From: Anniella stebbinsi
Taxonomy: Eukaryota; Chordata; Lepidosauria; Squamata; Anniellidae
DNA length: 64,000 nt
Assembly (NCBI GenBank): GCA_029215795.1
Contig: JARDYH010000004.1
Span: 215,552,517-215,616,516, forward strand
Direction of reading: 5' to 3'
Under the pieces are notes generated by a model, which saw nothing but the letters and a program-made list of their open reading frames with translations, was not told the DNA's origin and searched no databases. The position numbers and the translations under genes were made by a program. Numbering within the stretch: the stretch's first letter is position 1; each line of letters starts with the position of its first letter. This document shows positions 44,517 through 56,849 of this stretch, piece by piece.

Positions 44517-46055
44517 ACAGATGGTTGATGAAACTGCTTTGTAAGCTGCACATGGCTTAGTGGGTGGCAAGTGGCAAAGGCCGGGAGTAAGATCTCTGAT
44601 GGAAAGAAAGAAGAGACATGTGGACATCATCTACCAGCACTGAAAGTCCTGTTCCATGTCCCTCCTGCTGTCTGAAATTTGGCAGGTGTGTTCAAGGAAC
44701 AGGGTTCCTCCCCCCCCCCCACCACCACCACCATGGCACTCTCATTGTGGAATGCCCTTCTAAGGGCTAACCACTTGGCACCAGCTCCGCATAATTTCTG
44801 CCATTTGGTGAAGACCTGGCACTGCCTTTAGGGAGCCAGGTAATTTGATCGCTGGTGTATTTGCCACTGATTTTCCTCTGCTGCTTTGATGGTTTCTTAC
44901 GAGTTTATGTGGTTTTGAAATGTTATATAGTCGTTTGGTCTCGGGACAGGCCTTAAGGGTGGCGAGCTGAGCTGCGGGGCGGTGGCACCAAGCTGAGCTC
45001 AGCGGTTCTGCTTTTTTTTTTAATGTCCTGTCTACAGTGAGCGAGGGTAGCAAAAAGTAAATGTCTTCAACGTTTCTTTCAAGGTTCTTCAGATTGTTTG
45101 AGTACTAGCTACAAAAGTTATCTTCTTTCAATTAACTTTAAAGTATGCTTCTTTTTCAATTTCCACTTTGATGTCACTTGCACTAGCTAAAAATCCGTGG
45201 AACACAGCTTTACTTTGAGGCAATGCTACCGAACAATTAGCACTTCAGATACTGTAAACATGATAAGCGCTATAAAAATAATAATAAAATAAAGCTGTAA
45301 GCTGGACACCTTTTTAAATTTATAATTTGTCTTTATTATTTTTAAAGATCAAAATAATGAATATTCTAAAATAAAGAATGCTTACCAAAAGATAGGAACT
45401 GCTACAAAAGAAAAAAAAAATCTAAGTGAACCTGTGATCGTTCTGCTGTGTCGCATATGTGGTTTTTCAAACTTTGGCTCATGCAAACTGAAGAATATTT
45501 TGAGCAATGTCGTTCTTGGTAATCACACCTGCACCAGGAAGCACAAATCCTTTGGGTGTCCCTGCAAAACTGACTATGGGGTTAGGGGAGGGGCACTTCT
45601 CACCCAGGGCACTATTTGTCCTAGGGTTGATTAATCCAAGAAGCATGTGTCATAGCCAGCAACATACTAGAAATGGGATTCCCTTCAATGTGAGAGAAAA
45701 CTGGGTATGCCTCTGTTAAAATGGTGCTTTTATATGCGTTAAAATATTTCTTTAATAAAATCTGTTCAATGACAATTGCAGCAATCGTTTTAGTCAGAAA
45801 ACTTTTTAGTCAGGAAAGCTGCTTAAACCAGTCAGGAATCTTTCTCAGCAGGAAACTTTTTTGGGGGGTCAGGAATCTGGCTAAAGGAATCTTTTCAGTC
45901 AGCTGAAGTTTAAAATCGAGCAACCTTCAATGGCTACCTGAGGCAGAAGTGAGGCCTGCCACCTTCACGCTTCCAGGCCAACAGCAGTCACTACTTACAT
46001 CAGAGAAGCCATGCCAGATCTCAAAAGGGATCTGCCAAACCTTGGAAGAAGTATT

Positions 46056-46735
46056 GTGAGGCTTTCCCTATGTCTTGTGAGTTTTGGCCGATACTTGAGG
46101 GAGACCCAGACAAGGGTTCGCCCCACATGGCTCAGCTTCAGATGTTAGCAGCGTCACCTTTGGAAAACTATCATGAGTAGGGTGACCAGATAAAATCCAG
46201 GTCAGGGCTCATGTAACTTTAACAGTTGTAGAGAAAAGGGGATTTCAGCCAGTGTCATTTGTATGCAATTAGTTCCTGGTGAAATTCCCTCTTCATCACA
46301 ACAGTTAAAGGTGCATGCACTATACTAGAGTGACCATATACAAAAGAAGGCATGGCCCCTGCAACTTTAACTATTGTGATGAAGAGGGAATTTCACCAGG
46401 AACTAACTGCATACAAATGACACTGGCTGAAATCCCCTTTTCTCTACAACTGTTAAAGGTACAGGAGCCCTGACCTGGATTTTATCTGGTCACCCTAATC
46501 ATGAGGCTTTCTCTAAGTCTTCTGAGGCTGGGCCAGGTGAGACTTGAGAGAGGCCTAGATAAGGCTTCTCCCCACATGGCCCAGGTTCAGTTGTGGGTGG
46601 CTTCACCTTTGGTGAAGTATCACGAGGCTTTCATTATGTTTGTGAGGTTTGGCTGGGTGAGACTTGAGGGAGCCCAGGATAAAGCTTCTCTCCACATGGC
46701 CCAGCTTCAGTTGTGGACAGCCTATGCCCGTTCTC
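46056..46735. repeat. Three-unit minisatellite (about 120 bp), split by a MITE
   Basis: Units begin GAGGCTTTC (46056, 46503 and 46624). Each contains a GAGACTTGAGAG-like or TACTTGAGGGAG phrase, then CCCCACATGGC or TCCACATGGCCCAG and CAGCTTCAG or GGTTCAGTTGTGG. The first unit is separated from the second by the element at 46178-46497. Confidence 0.7.
46178..46497. mobile_element. GGGTGACCAGAT palindromic MITE with perfect duplication
   Basis: It starts TAGGGTGACCAGATAAAATC and ends with its near-exact complement. It is flanked by ATCATGAG on both sides (46170-46177 and 46498-46505). The 320-bp element is almost wholly self-complementary, folding about 46320. Half copies are at 23493 and 61728. 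Confidence 0.85.
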
Positions 46736-46904
46736 GTGGCAGCCCTGATATGTGCTAGCAGCCACTGAATGCCAGGCCAGGCAGCAACTGCACTTCAGAG
46801 GAAAATGTGACTGACCAGTGGTACTTCAGGGCCCTGCCAGCAAGGCAACTGCTGGCAACTGTGGGAGCTCCAGTGGTGCAATAGCAGTGCTTCATCCCCA
46901 GCTG

Positions 46905-46960
46905 GGGGATGATGTGAGTTGTAGTCCAACACATCTGGAGGCCACTAGCGTGTGGAAGGC
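46905..46960. repeat. Half of a palindromic hAT-type MITE
   Basis: GAGTTGTAGTCCAACACATC followed by TGGAGGCCACTAG is the right half of the common family (see 1667). Confidence 0.5.
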
Positions 46961-47436
46961 TGACTTGGTCCAATAAATCCAATCCAGGTTTTTAGCAGAT
47001 TGAATGCCGAAAATAAATTTCAAGAACTGAGCGCAATGGGGGGAGGGAGGGGGTGCTTTTGAAAGGGCCCCCAGAAGTATTACACAACAGGATGCTAGCT
47101 TATTGTTAAAACCACATAACTTCACCGAAGTACACACAAAAGTACAAATTACCGTTGTACCACTTGTTTGCAAAATACATCTTTGCTGTTCTAGGCAGGG
47201 AGCCCATGAATCAATTTCTGATGGTATGCCAAACTGTGAAAGAGGAAAAGAAAACAAAGAAAACCTTCTCTCTCTCTCTTTTTAAAGTCTCTTTTCATGT
47301 GAAAAGGTTTCTATTTGCTGCACCACCTGGAAATGCAGATTACATATCTGGAGTAAAATCCACAGCAGATTAGGTATACTAAAATCCCATTTATTTCTAA
47401 TCAGGCTGAGGGCAGCCAATATATTTTGCAGGATTG

Positions 47437-47610
47437 TATTCAATTCTTTATTTCAAGTATTTTTATCAGACCCCCCCAGCCCAAAAGTCTCCTGGAGCGG
47501 CTTACATATAACCAGTAAAACAAGACAGTTCCTGCCTGCAGGCTTACAATCTAAAAAAAACCACGACATACAAGGAAAAAGGGTTGGGAAGGGAAAAGGA
47601 AAAAATTAAC
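47437..47610 (-). repeat. LINE-like 3' tail, minus strand
   Basis: The stretch with AGTCTCCTGGAGCGGCTTAC, TTCCTGCCTGCAGGCTTACA and AATCTAAAAAAAACC is typical of a reversed reptile LINE end. The family assignment is weak. Confidence 0.4.
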
Positions 47611-47644
47611 TAGTCGTTCTGTAGGCCTGCTGGAATGGTTGTGC

Positions 47645-47835
47645 CCCTGGTTATCTGCTTAGGACACGGGCGCAGAGCCTTAGGCCCAGGGACTAAATCC
47701 AGTCCTCCAAAGTTCTCCAGAAGGCCATGCCTTCCCGCCTATCATTTGGTGCTTTTATGCAATCCCCACCCACCCATTTCAAAATATGCTGGTATTTTTA
47801 GTTGTTTGGGGTTTACCCCTTTTGCCCTGAGTCCC
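47645..47835. repeat. Degraded relative of the 15098 hAT MITE
   Basis: It keeps GGCCCAGGGACTAAATCCAG, CTCCAAAGTTCTCCAGAAGG and TTTACCCCTTTTGCCCTGAG in the same order as 15098-15445, but the terminal repeats are not intact. Confidence 0.5.
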
Positions 47836-47974
47836 CCCCCCACACACACACACCTGAAGCTGTTGGGACCTTTTGGCAAATGTGTGACAAACCAAGCCCC
47901 AAAGCATGAACTTCTGCCATTCTGGTTCCCACCATAGTAAAGAAGCAATCCTCCATGTCTTGGGGTGGCTTATA

Positions 47975-48150
47975 GAGATGTGAAGAAAAAAATAACAAAA
48001 CCTGAAAAAAATAGGGAAAAAACATTTCTCCCCAAATCCCCCCCCCCAAAAAAAACCTCTGCAAAAAATGGGGGGAAATGTGTGCTTTCCCTCTAATTTC
48101 TCCCCCCCCCCATTTTTTCTGCCCCCCCCCCCCCCGCCTTCACATCTCTA
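47975..48150. mobile_element. hAT MITE (TAGAGATGTGAAG ends)
   Basis: The ends TAGAGATGTGAAG and CTTCACATCTCTA are exact inverted repeats. The flanks GTGGCTTA and TTGGCTTT match at 6 of 8. The interior is A-rich, then C-rich. Confidence 0.7.
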
Positions 48151-48591
48151 TTGGCTTTGCCCCAAGCCTACAACGCAACAGAGCAGGCAGCAATAGAGCA
48201 AGGAAGACACAGATGGGAATTTGGATTTAATTCTATGCCACAGCTAGGACCACAGGCAGGTTGGGTGCCCGTGCCTTACACATTTGTTTTGTCTACAAGA
48301 AAAGGTATGCAAGGATAGTTAGTATCTGTCAAATATATTGGAAAGCAATGTTCCAGAATAGATTTTGGCCTAAACTAAAACTGTTTCAGTAAGAAAAGTT
48401 GAAGGCAAAGATAATTATTTCTTCTGAGTTATAGAGATGTAAAAAGGTACTATGAAGTTGTGAAATTTGCCAAACCGAAATCAGCCGACCAGACAAACAC
48501 AGCTATGTGCCAAATGTCTTGAGAAGAAGCACAAAGGTCCATAATAGAAGAAATGTGTGCGAGAGGTGGGGAGGTAGAGGTGCGAAACTAA

Positions 48592-48752
48592 AGCCAGGTC
48601 TACACCCAGCAGGATATAGTGGTATGAAAGTGGTATATAAAAGGCAGGAGCTACACTACTGCTCTATAGCGGTACTGAAGTGCACTGATAACCGTTGGGG
48701 CCCATTGACACTTATGATCTACCACTATATCCTGCTTGGTGTAGATTTGGCC
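48592..48752. mobile_element. Short TIR element (AGCAGGATATAGTGGTA)
   Basis: It has long inverted ends of about 33 bp: GCCAGGTCTACACCCAGCAG at the left, and at the right the inverse of GGCCAAATCTACACCAAGCA, both continuing into GATATAGTGGTA. The element is 161 bp. The TCTACACC terminal motif is shared with 38853 and 52663. Confidence 0.75.
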
Positions 48753-48929
48753 TAAGTCTCTGGGGCTATACATACCACACATTAACCTACACTCAACCCA
48801 TATTTAAAAGACAAAGCAAATGTGTACAGCACAGGTGCCCAACCTATGGTGCAAGTGGTTGTTTTGAACAGTGGGTTGTTTGTTGAACCATGGGTTATTG
48901 AATTGTTCAAAGCCACACATTTTCCACAG

Positions 48930-49170
48930 GATAGGTTATTGCGTTGTCTGAACACAGCCAGGGGGGCTTGTTAACCACCTGGAATAATGCAACAACAAAC
49001 CATGGGATCTCAAGCTTGCTTGTTCGAGAACATAAGCCACACTGCATAGTTAACAAGCCACCCTGGCTGTGTTCAGACAACACACTAACCTACGGTTCAA
49101 AACAACCCACAGTTCAAATCAAACCACACTCAACCACTGAGTGTGGGATAGTATGTTGTGTAAATAGCCC
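48930..49170. mobile_element. Foldback element with TGTTCAGACAAC arms
   Basis: An inverted pair at 48930-48976 and 49049-49090 shares GGCTGTGTTCAGACAAC and GGTTAACAAGCC. A further outward pair (GGCTGTGTTCAGACAACAC at 49065 and the inverse of GGCTATTTACACAACATAC ending near 49170) suggests two overlapping elements. The end motif is similar to the 59540-61101 family. Confidence 0.5.

Positions 49171-49174
<4 letters not shown>

Positions 49175-49241
<67 letters not shown>
49175..49241. repeat. (TC)n(AC)n compound microsatellite
   Basis: A TC run (49175-49212) passes directly into an AC run (49213-49241). Confidence 0.95.
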
Positions 49242-49243
<2 letters not shown>

Positions 49244-50715
49244 ACATTAACTGACAGATTCTGAGAGGGAGATTGTATGAATCCAAGGGATAATCACAAA
49301 AGCTGATCACTGAGAGACAATTCCATCCAGAGAACATTGACTATTGGGAGGATTAGAATGATAGTAAATCAATAAAATAAAATTCCAACATTCAGAAAAA
49401 GATATGTTGCATAGTCCTTCCTGCATGTAGAAAGTTATCACATAAGGGGAGTAAACTAAGTTAGAACCTTTAAGCCCTGGCATGCTAGTTCTCCACATGC
49501 AGGAAATTTTGACGCGGGGAAGCACATAAACATGTCATTTTCACCCACTTACATGGAGGGCTATACCACATGCTTTTTCTAAATGCGCAATAGGCTGCAA
49601 GTTGAGCTGGATTCCTCTCTGTCTTTTAAGCAATCCTCCTGGCCTCAATCAACAGCACTGCTTCAACACACACAGAGCATGTCAGTGCTGCGCAGGTGTT
49701 AGTCCTGTTGAGATTATCGTTAGCCCATCTTTTCTGGGCTATTGATAAGCATGGCTAACAAAGGAATAGTTGGCCAGTCGCTCCAGCAATAGCCTATGTT
49801 CCTGATGCTACTCCTGCATGCCTGCTTGGCCTTGCTTCTCCTCCTACATTGCCTGGCCTCTCGCCCCGGACCAAGTCTTGCTCCACACCCATTCTTGTCA
49901 AAACCACTCACTGCTCTGTCCATTGTTATGCCTGCAGAGGCTCAGTTAAACATAACTAAACAAAGGAAGTCCCTTTACAGTATGCCCTGAGAGCCATCTG
50001 GTTTTGCTTTTATAACTTGCACTGTTGCGTCCTCAGAAGCAACTGGAGGGGAAAAACAAAGTGGTTTGCCATTTGGAACCTCCCACTCAGAAGTCTTTTG
50101 ATGCACAAAATTCATAGCATCCATAAAGTGATCCGTAGAGCCCTTTAAGCAATAACGGAGCGGAACAACAACAGACAATCACTCCTGTTTCTCAAGAGAG
50201 TCCCCTTTGTTTCTCTCCTCCAGAGTACATCTTATCGTTGCTAGGTGGAACAAGGAAAGGTCTCCCTTCTCTTTCCCTAAAATACCGAAATCTTTCCAGC
50301 AAAAGATAATTTTAATCTTCTTTCCAGGACCACTGGAATTTTGGGGTATGGCTCCTGGTCAGTTGCGTTTCATTTTCAGCAATTAGCTACCAGATTGGTG
50401 AGCTAATTCCAGAACTATGCAGCCTGGTCCAATGGACCTTGGGAGTGTAATAAACACTGCCAGAAGACAGCTAGGAATTGTGGTTGTTTTTGTTTTTTCT
50501 TAAATAACAAGTCCATATGAAGGCAAAACAGAAGGATTGCTTTAGCAAATAGGGCATAAAAAGACAGACGGACATTTCTGCAATTATTCTTAATAGGCAT
50601 GTACAATGACAATATTTGTCACGATTTTGAGCATCTTAAAAGTCTTAAAAAGTGTTGCAGATGCATAACTATTGCTCATGTAGGCAGATAGTTCAGTAGC
50701 CTCTCATCATTTTAG

Positions 50716-51015
50716 CCCACTGTTAGACAGGGCGGTTAGAGAGTTGCTTAGACTGGAGAGACCCTGGTTTGAATACCAATGCAGCCACAAAGCTTCCTGG
50801 AAAAACAGCAGTTTTGTGGCACCTTAAGTCTAAGAAATGTTATTATTTCCAGGGGGATAGCAAAAAATAGTTTTTGCAGCAAAAACAACAGAGAGTCTTG
50901 TGGCAACTTAAAGACTCACAGATGACAGAGGATTTCATGGACTACAGCCCACTTCATCGGATGCACGGGGTGTGATCCTTGGTTGTCAGGTATATACACA
51001 CATGGGTGTAAAGGG
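50716..51015. repeat. SINE-like head followed by the CTTGTGGCAACTTAAAG repeat
   Basis: A short tRNA-like head (GGCGGTTAGAGAGTTGC and TTTGAATACCAATGCAGC) is followed by TTTTGTGGCACCTTAAGTC, a second AGTCTTGTGGCAACTTAAAG and GACTACAGCCCACTTCATCG. Two dispersed repeats appear fused or nested. Confidence 0.45.
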
Positions 51016-51269
51016 GGAAGAAGGTGAAGCTTGGAGTTCAACGGCAATACAAAGCCCAATCATTCTCTCACAGCCTAACCTACTTTACAGGTTTGTTTTG
51101 AAGATGCCTTGACAGATGAGTGGAATTAACATGTAAAACCATCTGCCTCCCTCTCTACCGACATTGGGCAGATTCTGAAACTCTCCGTTCAGTGATTTAG
51201 CTTAAGAAAAATACAGATGTATATATTTTTCCCACGGACATGTCAGGGCAATAGGCATACAGCAGGAGA

Positions 51270-51455
51270 GCAGAATCCATTTCAGCCTGAGGCCCGAATT
51301 CCATTTCAGAGAAGATCTATGTGGTGGGTGTGGACAAACACAAAAGGGGGCAGGACCAAAAGTACCAGAATATTTTAGCTTAAAGCTCTTACTGCCAGTA
51401 AACCTAGTCCTAGGAGGGCCAGCTTTGTCCCAGGTCTGAAGTTCTGCACCCCTGA
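51270..51455. repeat. Partial hAT MITE (GTTCTGCACCCCTG end)
   Basis: It contains AACACAAAAGGGGGCAGGAC and ends in AAGTTCTGCACCCCTG, the right end of the 15098 family. The left end is not preserved. Confidence 0.6.
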
Positions 51456-52436
51456 CTTACAGCCTTTGCAGTCTGTACCAATCTCACAATCAACCCACCT
51501 AGCCACGTGGACAGGACACGGTGGGATCTGAACATGGCCTTGATATTAGGGTTTTTGAGTTCTGGTGGCCTGCACCTTTTTGCATTAGAAGCTCAGCCAC
51601 TGTTAGCATGATCAGTTCTGCTCCAACACAACCACCAGGTCACAAGGGTGCATGCGCATGGTTTCGTGTCCCCTATCTTCCTACATTGTCAAATTCTTTA
51701 ATTACAAAGAATTTGACAATGGAAAGCATTTCATTGTAACCTTAGATTCAATGAGGAAGCTCTTTTTCTTGCTAGGATTATTGAATTTCATTTTACACTC
51801 TCGCATATTGAAGGGGCACAGGAGTTGCCCCTTTAGTTAATATGAGTTGCAACCCCCCAAACTTTCACCATGAAAAGCCTTAACATCCAACTGCTTATAA
51901 AAATGATGCCTGTTTAGCTAACAAAATGAAAAGTGGCATTCATGAGGTCTACAACTGTGCAAAATTTCAAAGCGATCTGAAGAATTTCCACTGGTACAGC
52001 AAGTAAAAAGGTACTGGAAATGGACACATTTGTACTTTTTAACTCTAAGCTGCAGTTCAGAGTATCATATATTTCTTTCAAATGTTGGTGGAAACTACTG
52101 ATGTACGTACTTTATTCAGGTTTGTTGATGAGATAAATGTCCCTTTTATTGGTTTGGTGAAGATCTGAGCAGCGGGTTTAAAAGGTATTGAAGCCCCATG
52201 GAAGCCCATGGCAGGAACTGCTGGCAGATATGTCAGGCATGCTCAGTTTCATTCTGAAGCTAGAATACTGCCAGAACTCCAGTTTTGAGAAGAATGCCAA
52301 TGCTCCTTTCAGAATTCTGACATTAGGAGAGTGATAGCTGGAAACTGAGATAAGAGTGAGATAATTTTGAAGGCTGAGGGAATCATTCTCACTGATAGAT
52401 CATGGATAGGTAGGGAAAGGGACAGGGTATGCTGGA

Positions 52437-52490
52437 ATCCTATGCAGGCTTATTCAGACATAAGCCTTTTTGAACACAGAGGGACTTATC
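52437..52490. repeat. Short palindromic dispersed repeat, fragment
   Basis: ATCCTATGCAGGCTTATTCA and AGACATAAGCC match the 20770 family. Confidence 0.35.
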
Positions 52491-52662
52491 TATTCATTTA
52501 TACAGATGTACCCAGCTAATGATGTGTGATTTCCAACTTATTCCATAAGTTGGAAATACTGTAGGGATACTATATCAGTATCATGCGAGTGCTAATCTGT
52601 GGTAAAGTGCATGAAAAAGTCTCTAGCGAATAAAGAGTTACGGCTATATAGGACCAAGACAT

Positions 52663-53192
52663 TGGCCGTTTCTACACAGGCCTTTTTTTCGTGGGATTGT
52701 CCCTGGGTGGTCCCTGGGAGTCTTTTGGGGATGGGGACGGGGATAAAAAATCCCTGGGAAAACCCGATTCTTCTCGCAGACCCGGGAACATCCCGAGACC
52801 GTGGGAGGTGTGGGCGCCCGTTTTGCCTGGTGCCTGCTTACTCGTGAGCGGGTGTCAGAAATGGGCACGGAGCTGTGCTGAGTGGCTCTGTGCCCATCAG
52901 GAGAGTGGGTGGCAGCAATTTCACCACCCCTGGGATGGCAGGAAGGGGGTTGGGGCCCAATTTTGTTTTTCGTTTTGTTAAAAAACCAAAACACTTACAA
53001 TTTGCGATGGAGTGCAAGTGCACTCTCTCTTCCTGTTTAAAAACAAATGGTGAGCACGACGTTGCGAAGGCCCGGGAGAAAGCCGGGATGTTGCACTTCC
53101 TAATTTGGAAAGAGGGGGACGATCCCAGAAGCAGGTATGTCCGAGATCGTCCCCCCTCCCACCTTCTACGCCCGTAGGTGTAGAAAGGGCCA
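52663..53192. mobile_element. TIR element (GGCCGTTTCTACAC ends)
   Basis: The left TTGGCCGTTTCTACACAGG and right GGTGTAGAAAGGGCCAA ends are inverted. The 530-bp GC-rich core has GGGATTGTCCCTGGGTGGTC and GGGACGATCCCAGAAGC. It is a longer relative of 38853-39368. The open frames over it are shadows. Confidence 0.65.
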
Positions 53193-53433
53193 ACGTGTGG
53201 AATCACTGCTGGTCCTAGGCATTCCAACTTCCCCATCTGGATTTGGCCCTAAAAGGCCAAGGGTAAGTTGTGTGAAAGCACAATTTGTGACATCGCACAA
53301 CATCATCACTGATCACCGGGCATATCGGTTAAGGCATCAGCCTAAGTGTCCAATTTCTTGGCTTTGTGGAGCTTGAGCCAACATGAGAGAGCCTTAACTC
53401 TGGTTCTAAACCAGCAGGCTTTTTGATCTTTGA

Positions 53434-53458
53434 ATATATATATATATATATATATATA
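53434..53458. repeat. (AT)n microsatellite
   Basis: About twelve AT units. Confidence 0.95.
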
Positions 53459-54849
53459 GTTCACATAAATAAGTTTAAAAGTGCTGGATTGTTGGTAGTC
53501 ATGGGGTTAGACTCATTACAACAAGTCAATTGCAAAATATTCCAGAACTTATGCTGCTAAGTAGTTTGAGCTGAAGGTCAAACCTGATATTGTAAATGAT
53601 GAATTGAGCTGCCTTTATTATTCTTACATTCCTTAACTAGGACTTAATTGTTCGTACAAATCTCCTTGTTCCACCGGATTAGCACTGGACAGGACAGAGC
53701 ACTCCCTTTTCTTTAGAACAACAAGAATCAGCACCTCCCATTCAACTGTCAAAATAGGAGGAATGCATCATCACTCCATGACTACATACTGGTCGGATTA
53801 GTCTCCCTGACACGTCATAGGCACAGAGTGGTGTGGGATAGGTCAACACTTGAGTATGCAATATGACTGACACTATAATTGTAACCACCACTACGGTAAG
53901 CTAGTGAATAGAGGAAGCTTTTTAATCCCTAAAAGGGTTGTTGATTGTGACTAATGACAAACTTGAGACTATCTCCATCTCATTTTCCCATATGGAAGGT
54001 GCCATAACACCACTAAGCCAATATGTCTGGTGGAGTTCTTACGCCATCTTCTCCTGATCCCTGCACTACCTGTACTGGGTTTCTAAAGGTATATTTTTAA
54101 GCTTATAGCTTGCTCTTACATGGGGCTTGTTGTTGTCTTCCATCCAAGAGATTGATCAGATCTACATCCATGTAGACCCAGGGATCAAACTATCTTCTTG
54201 TCTTGGTTTACTTGCTATTTCCTCTCCATAATTTATGGACCAGAGGGACCCACAACATTTTACACACCAGACCTCACAATACAAAGCCTACCCAGGCTGC
54301 ATGTCATTTTAGAGACGGGTGCCTTCTATCTTTAGCTTCCATCACTTTTGTAAGCTTTACAGTTCAAAAAAGACACTGGATGAACAAAAAGGAAAGACCT
54401 GCTCTTCTACATGCACAGATACCCATAACACACAAAAGTAACATCACCGGAAAGACCTGTTGCTTCTGACCTCATGCAGTACAAGGATGCAAGATACAGC
54501 ATGAATCCTCATGCACTACAAGAGCATACACCCTCTGAATGACAAGTGCTAATGTGGGTAATTAAACAGGTGGAATAATAGGACTGCCCTGGGATAAATG
54601 TAATCTTTGTGCAAATGAACCCAATGTATAACACTCCAACTTGATGCTGAATGGAGGCAAACTGCAGGCCCTTTCCTCTCTGCTGAGCATCTACTTCTAA
54701 TCTTGCAAATGACAAAGGGAAAACCTGTGGTTTGTGAGATAAACCAATACTCTCCAAAGTCTTAATTTTGCAGACCTATAGTGTACATCCTACAGAATAT
54801 ATTGTTTGAGTTCACATTGCTCAAGACATGGTGGTTCTCAGTAGCTTAG

Positions 54850-54985
54850 ATTGGGGATGGGCAGACGGCAGATCTCAAAATGTTTTGGACCAACTCCCAG
54901 AAGCTCCTGCCAGCATGGCCAATGGTCAGGAATGCCAGGAGTTGAAGTCCAAAACTTATGGAGATCTACTTTCTGACCACCCTTG
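54850..54985. mobile_element. Palindromic hAT-type MITE
   Basis: Inverted halves AAAATGTTTTGGACCAACTC and GAAGTCCAAAACTTATGG lie around GCCAGCATGGCCAATGGTCA. Confidence 0.65.
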
Positions 54986-55294
54986 CTTAGATGGTTTTAA
55001 ATGGACAGATTTTAAATGGTAGGTCAGCTAATACATAAAATTGTAGGCTCTATGTTGAAAGTTATAATTTTATATACCAATAGCAAACTCGTTCTCAAAG
55101 TGCCTATTGTTATGTAGCCAAAATATCCCCATCCCAGAACAGGAGCACTCCAGGACCCATTTGTATCTCCAGTTACAAGTGCTAGAGACAAACGTCAGGA
55201 CCATAATGCTTACAGTTTCTAGGAGCATTTGGTTGGTTACTACTGGAAACAGCTTTCTCAGTTACATTTATGTTTGGACTTATTCAGCAAAGCA

Positions 55295-55430
55295 ATTCTG
55301 ATGTTCTTGAGACCCTCCAGATGTTTTGGCCTACAGCTCCCATCAGTTCTTGCCAGCATGGTCATTGGTGAGCAGTGATGAGAGTTGTAGGCCATATCAC
55401 CGGGAGGACCACAAGTTGCCCACTCCTGCT
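55295..55430. mobile_element. Palindromic hAT-type MITE
   Basis: CCAGATGTTTTGGCCTACAG and GAGAGTTGTAGGCCATATCA are inverted around TTGCCAGCATGGTCATTGG. It ends TTGCCCACTCCTG, the typical complement of a CAGGAGTGGGCAA end. Confidence 0.7.
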
Positions 55431-56579
55431 ATAAGGTCTCAGACAGACGTCGTTTCAAGCCCTGCCACCAGAGATCATTTAGATTCAGGAATTAAATCCT
55501 GACCTTCCTACATGCAATCTGCTCTAGAACATAGCTATTCTCTCTTTGCCACCGTGCACTGACATAGCCAAGGAGATCCGTTCTGTTGGACTGTCTTCAG
55601 TCTAAAGTTTTGAACTTATACAAAATACTTCAGTTCTAGTTTTGCATCAGAAGCAGCTCTGTTTTACTCAATTCTGTTTTACTCAATGAATGGTTCCACT
55701 TTACAGACGAAGGAATGGAGGCTGAATGATCAAGGCAACATAAGGCATTCAAAACAGAGCAACAATCAGGACGGAGTCAATGTCTGACCCTAGGAGAACT
55801 CAACTCCTAATCTACTCTTGTACTTATGGAAATCGGTTATATTTGGAAATGGAAATATATATAACTTTAAGAGTTTGCTTCAATCTAACATGCATTAAGG
55901 CAGATTTAAGGACTGCCTCCCCAGCCAGTAATAACAGGCTCAAAATGTTCTGTTCCTTAAGTCAGAAAACAAAGAATACAACTTCATGTAAACCATCAAT
56001 ACTGGGCTAAGAGCCATGTTATAAGAGCTAACACCAGATACATGTAATCCCATTGTCTCTGAGGTGTTGCCTGGGAACCCCAGCAAGAGCAAAAAGTGGC
56101 TTTGTTTTCATCTCTCAGATCTTTGAGGCTGGCATTACGCAAGTGTTTTGTTAGCTCAAGGGCACTCTCACATAAACTTCTGAAGTATTAGCTCCTTACT
56201 ATTCTATTCCTTATTATTTATTTTCTATTATGAATCATGAAACGTCATTGAAAGCTTAAACCAGTGGTACCCAAATTAGGGTCACAGAGCCTCTCTTGGG
56301 CCACTTCAAATGTGGCTCATGTCCTAAGTATGAAACGCTTTCATATAAGAAAGCACTCAGAACCTGCATGGAAAACACAGCAGATGCATTTATTTTCTAT
56401 ATGCAAGAACAAGAACTGGAAAGCCAAAATTCGCTGAGGTTTAGTCCCCAGCACATATACATTGCCCTGAACAGACATGTATGTGATCACCATATGTGAC
56501 TATCTACAAGTAACGCTTTACGTCTTGGAAATTCATGATGTCTGGACCTGGCTTCAAGTCAAAATGAAGCTGAATGAGA

Positions 56580-56698
56580 AAGAAAAGCTGCTGAACTATT
56601 TCATTTCATTTATTATATTATTTTTTGTGAACCACCAGAGAGCTTCAGCTATGGGGCAGTACAGAAATATAATAAATGAAAAGAAAATGAAATATTGA
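56580..56698 (+). repeat. L2-like LINE 3' tail
   Basis: TTTTGTGAACCACCAGAGAG, TCAGCTATGGGGCAGTACAG and AATATAATAAATGAAAAG follow the standard tail layout. Confidence 0.65.
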
Positions 56699-56849
56699 CC
56701 AAAAAATTCGGGGAACTCATTTTCACTTAGGACTGGGGGCTGTTAAGTAATGGAATTCTTAGAAGTGGGATCCACTACAAAAAAATTCCTCTTCAGTGTT
56801 CAGAAATGTTTGTGTTCAGTGTTCTAATCAGCCATACCCTCTCCTAGGA

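Noticed and set aside
44760..45053. 97-codon minus-strand frame
   Set aside because: The region resembles an old LINE 3' end on the plus strand but not well enough to annotate, and the frame has no domain.
46056..46735. CRISPR-like array
   Set aside because: Units are about 120 bp, diverged along their whole length and without constant repeats and unique spacers; the genome is vertebrate.
49975..50178. 67-codon minus-strand frame (MSVVVPLRY start)
   Set aside because: Looks protein-like in texture, but matches no PTPN13 segment and has no acceptor/donor pair in the right phase.
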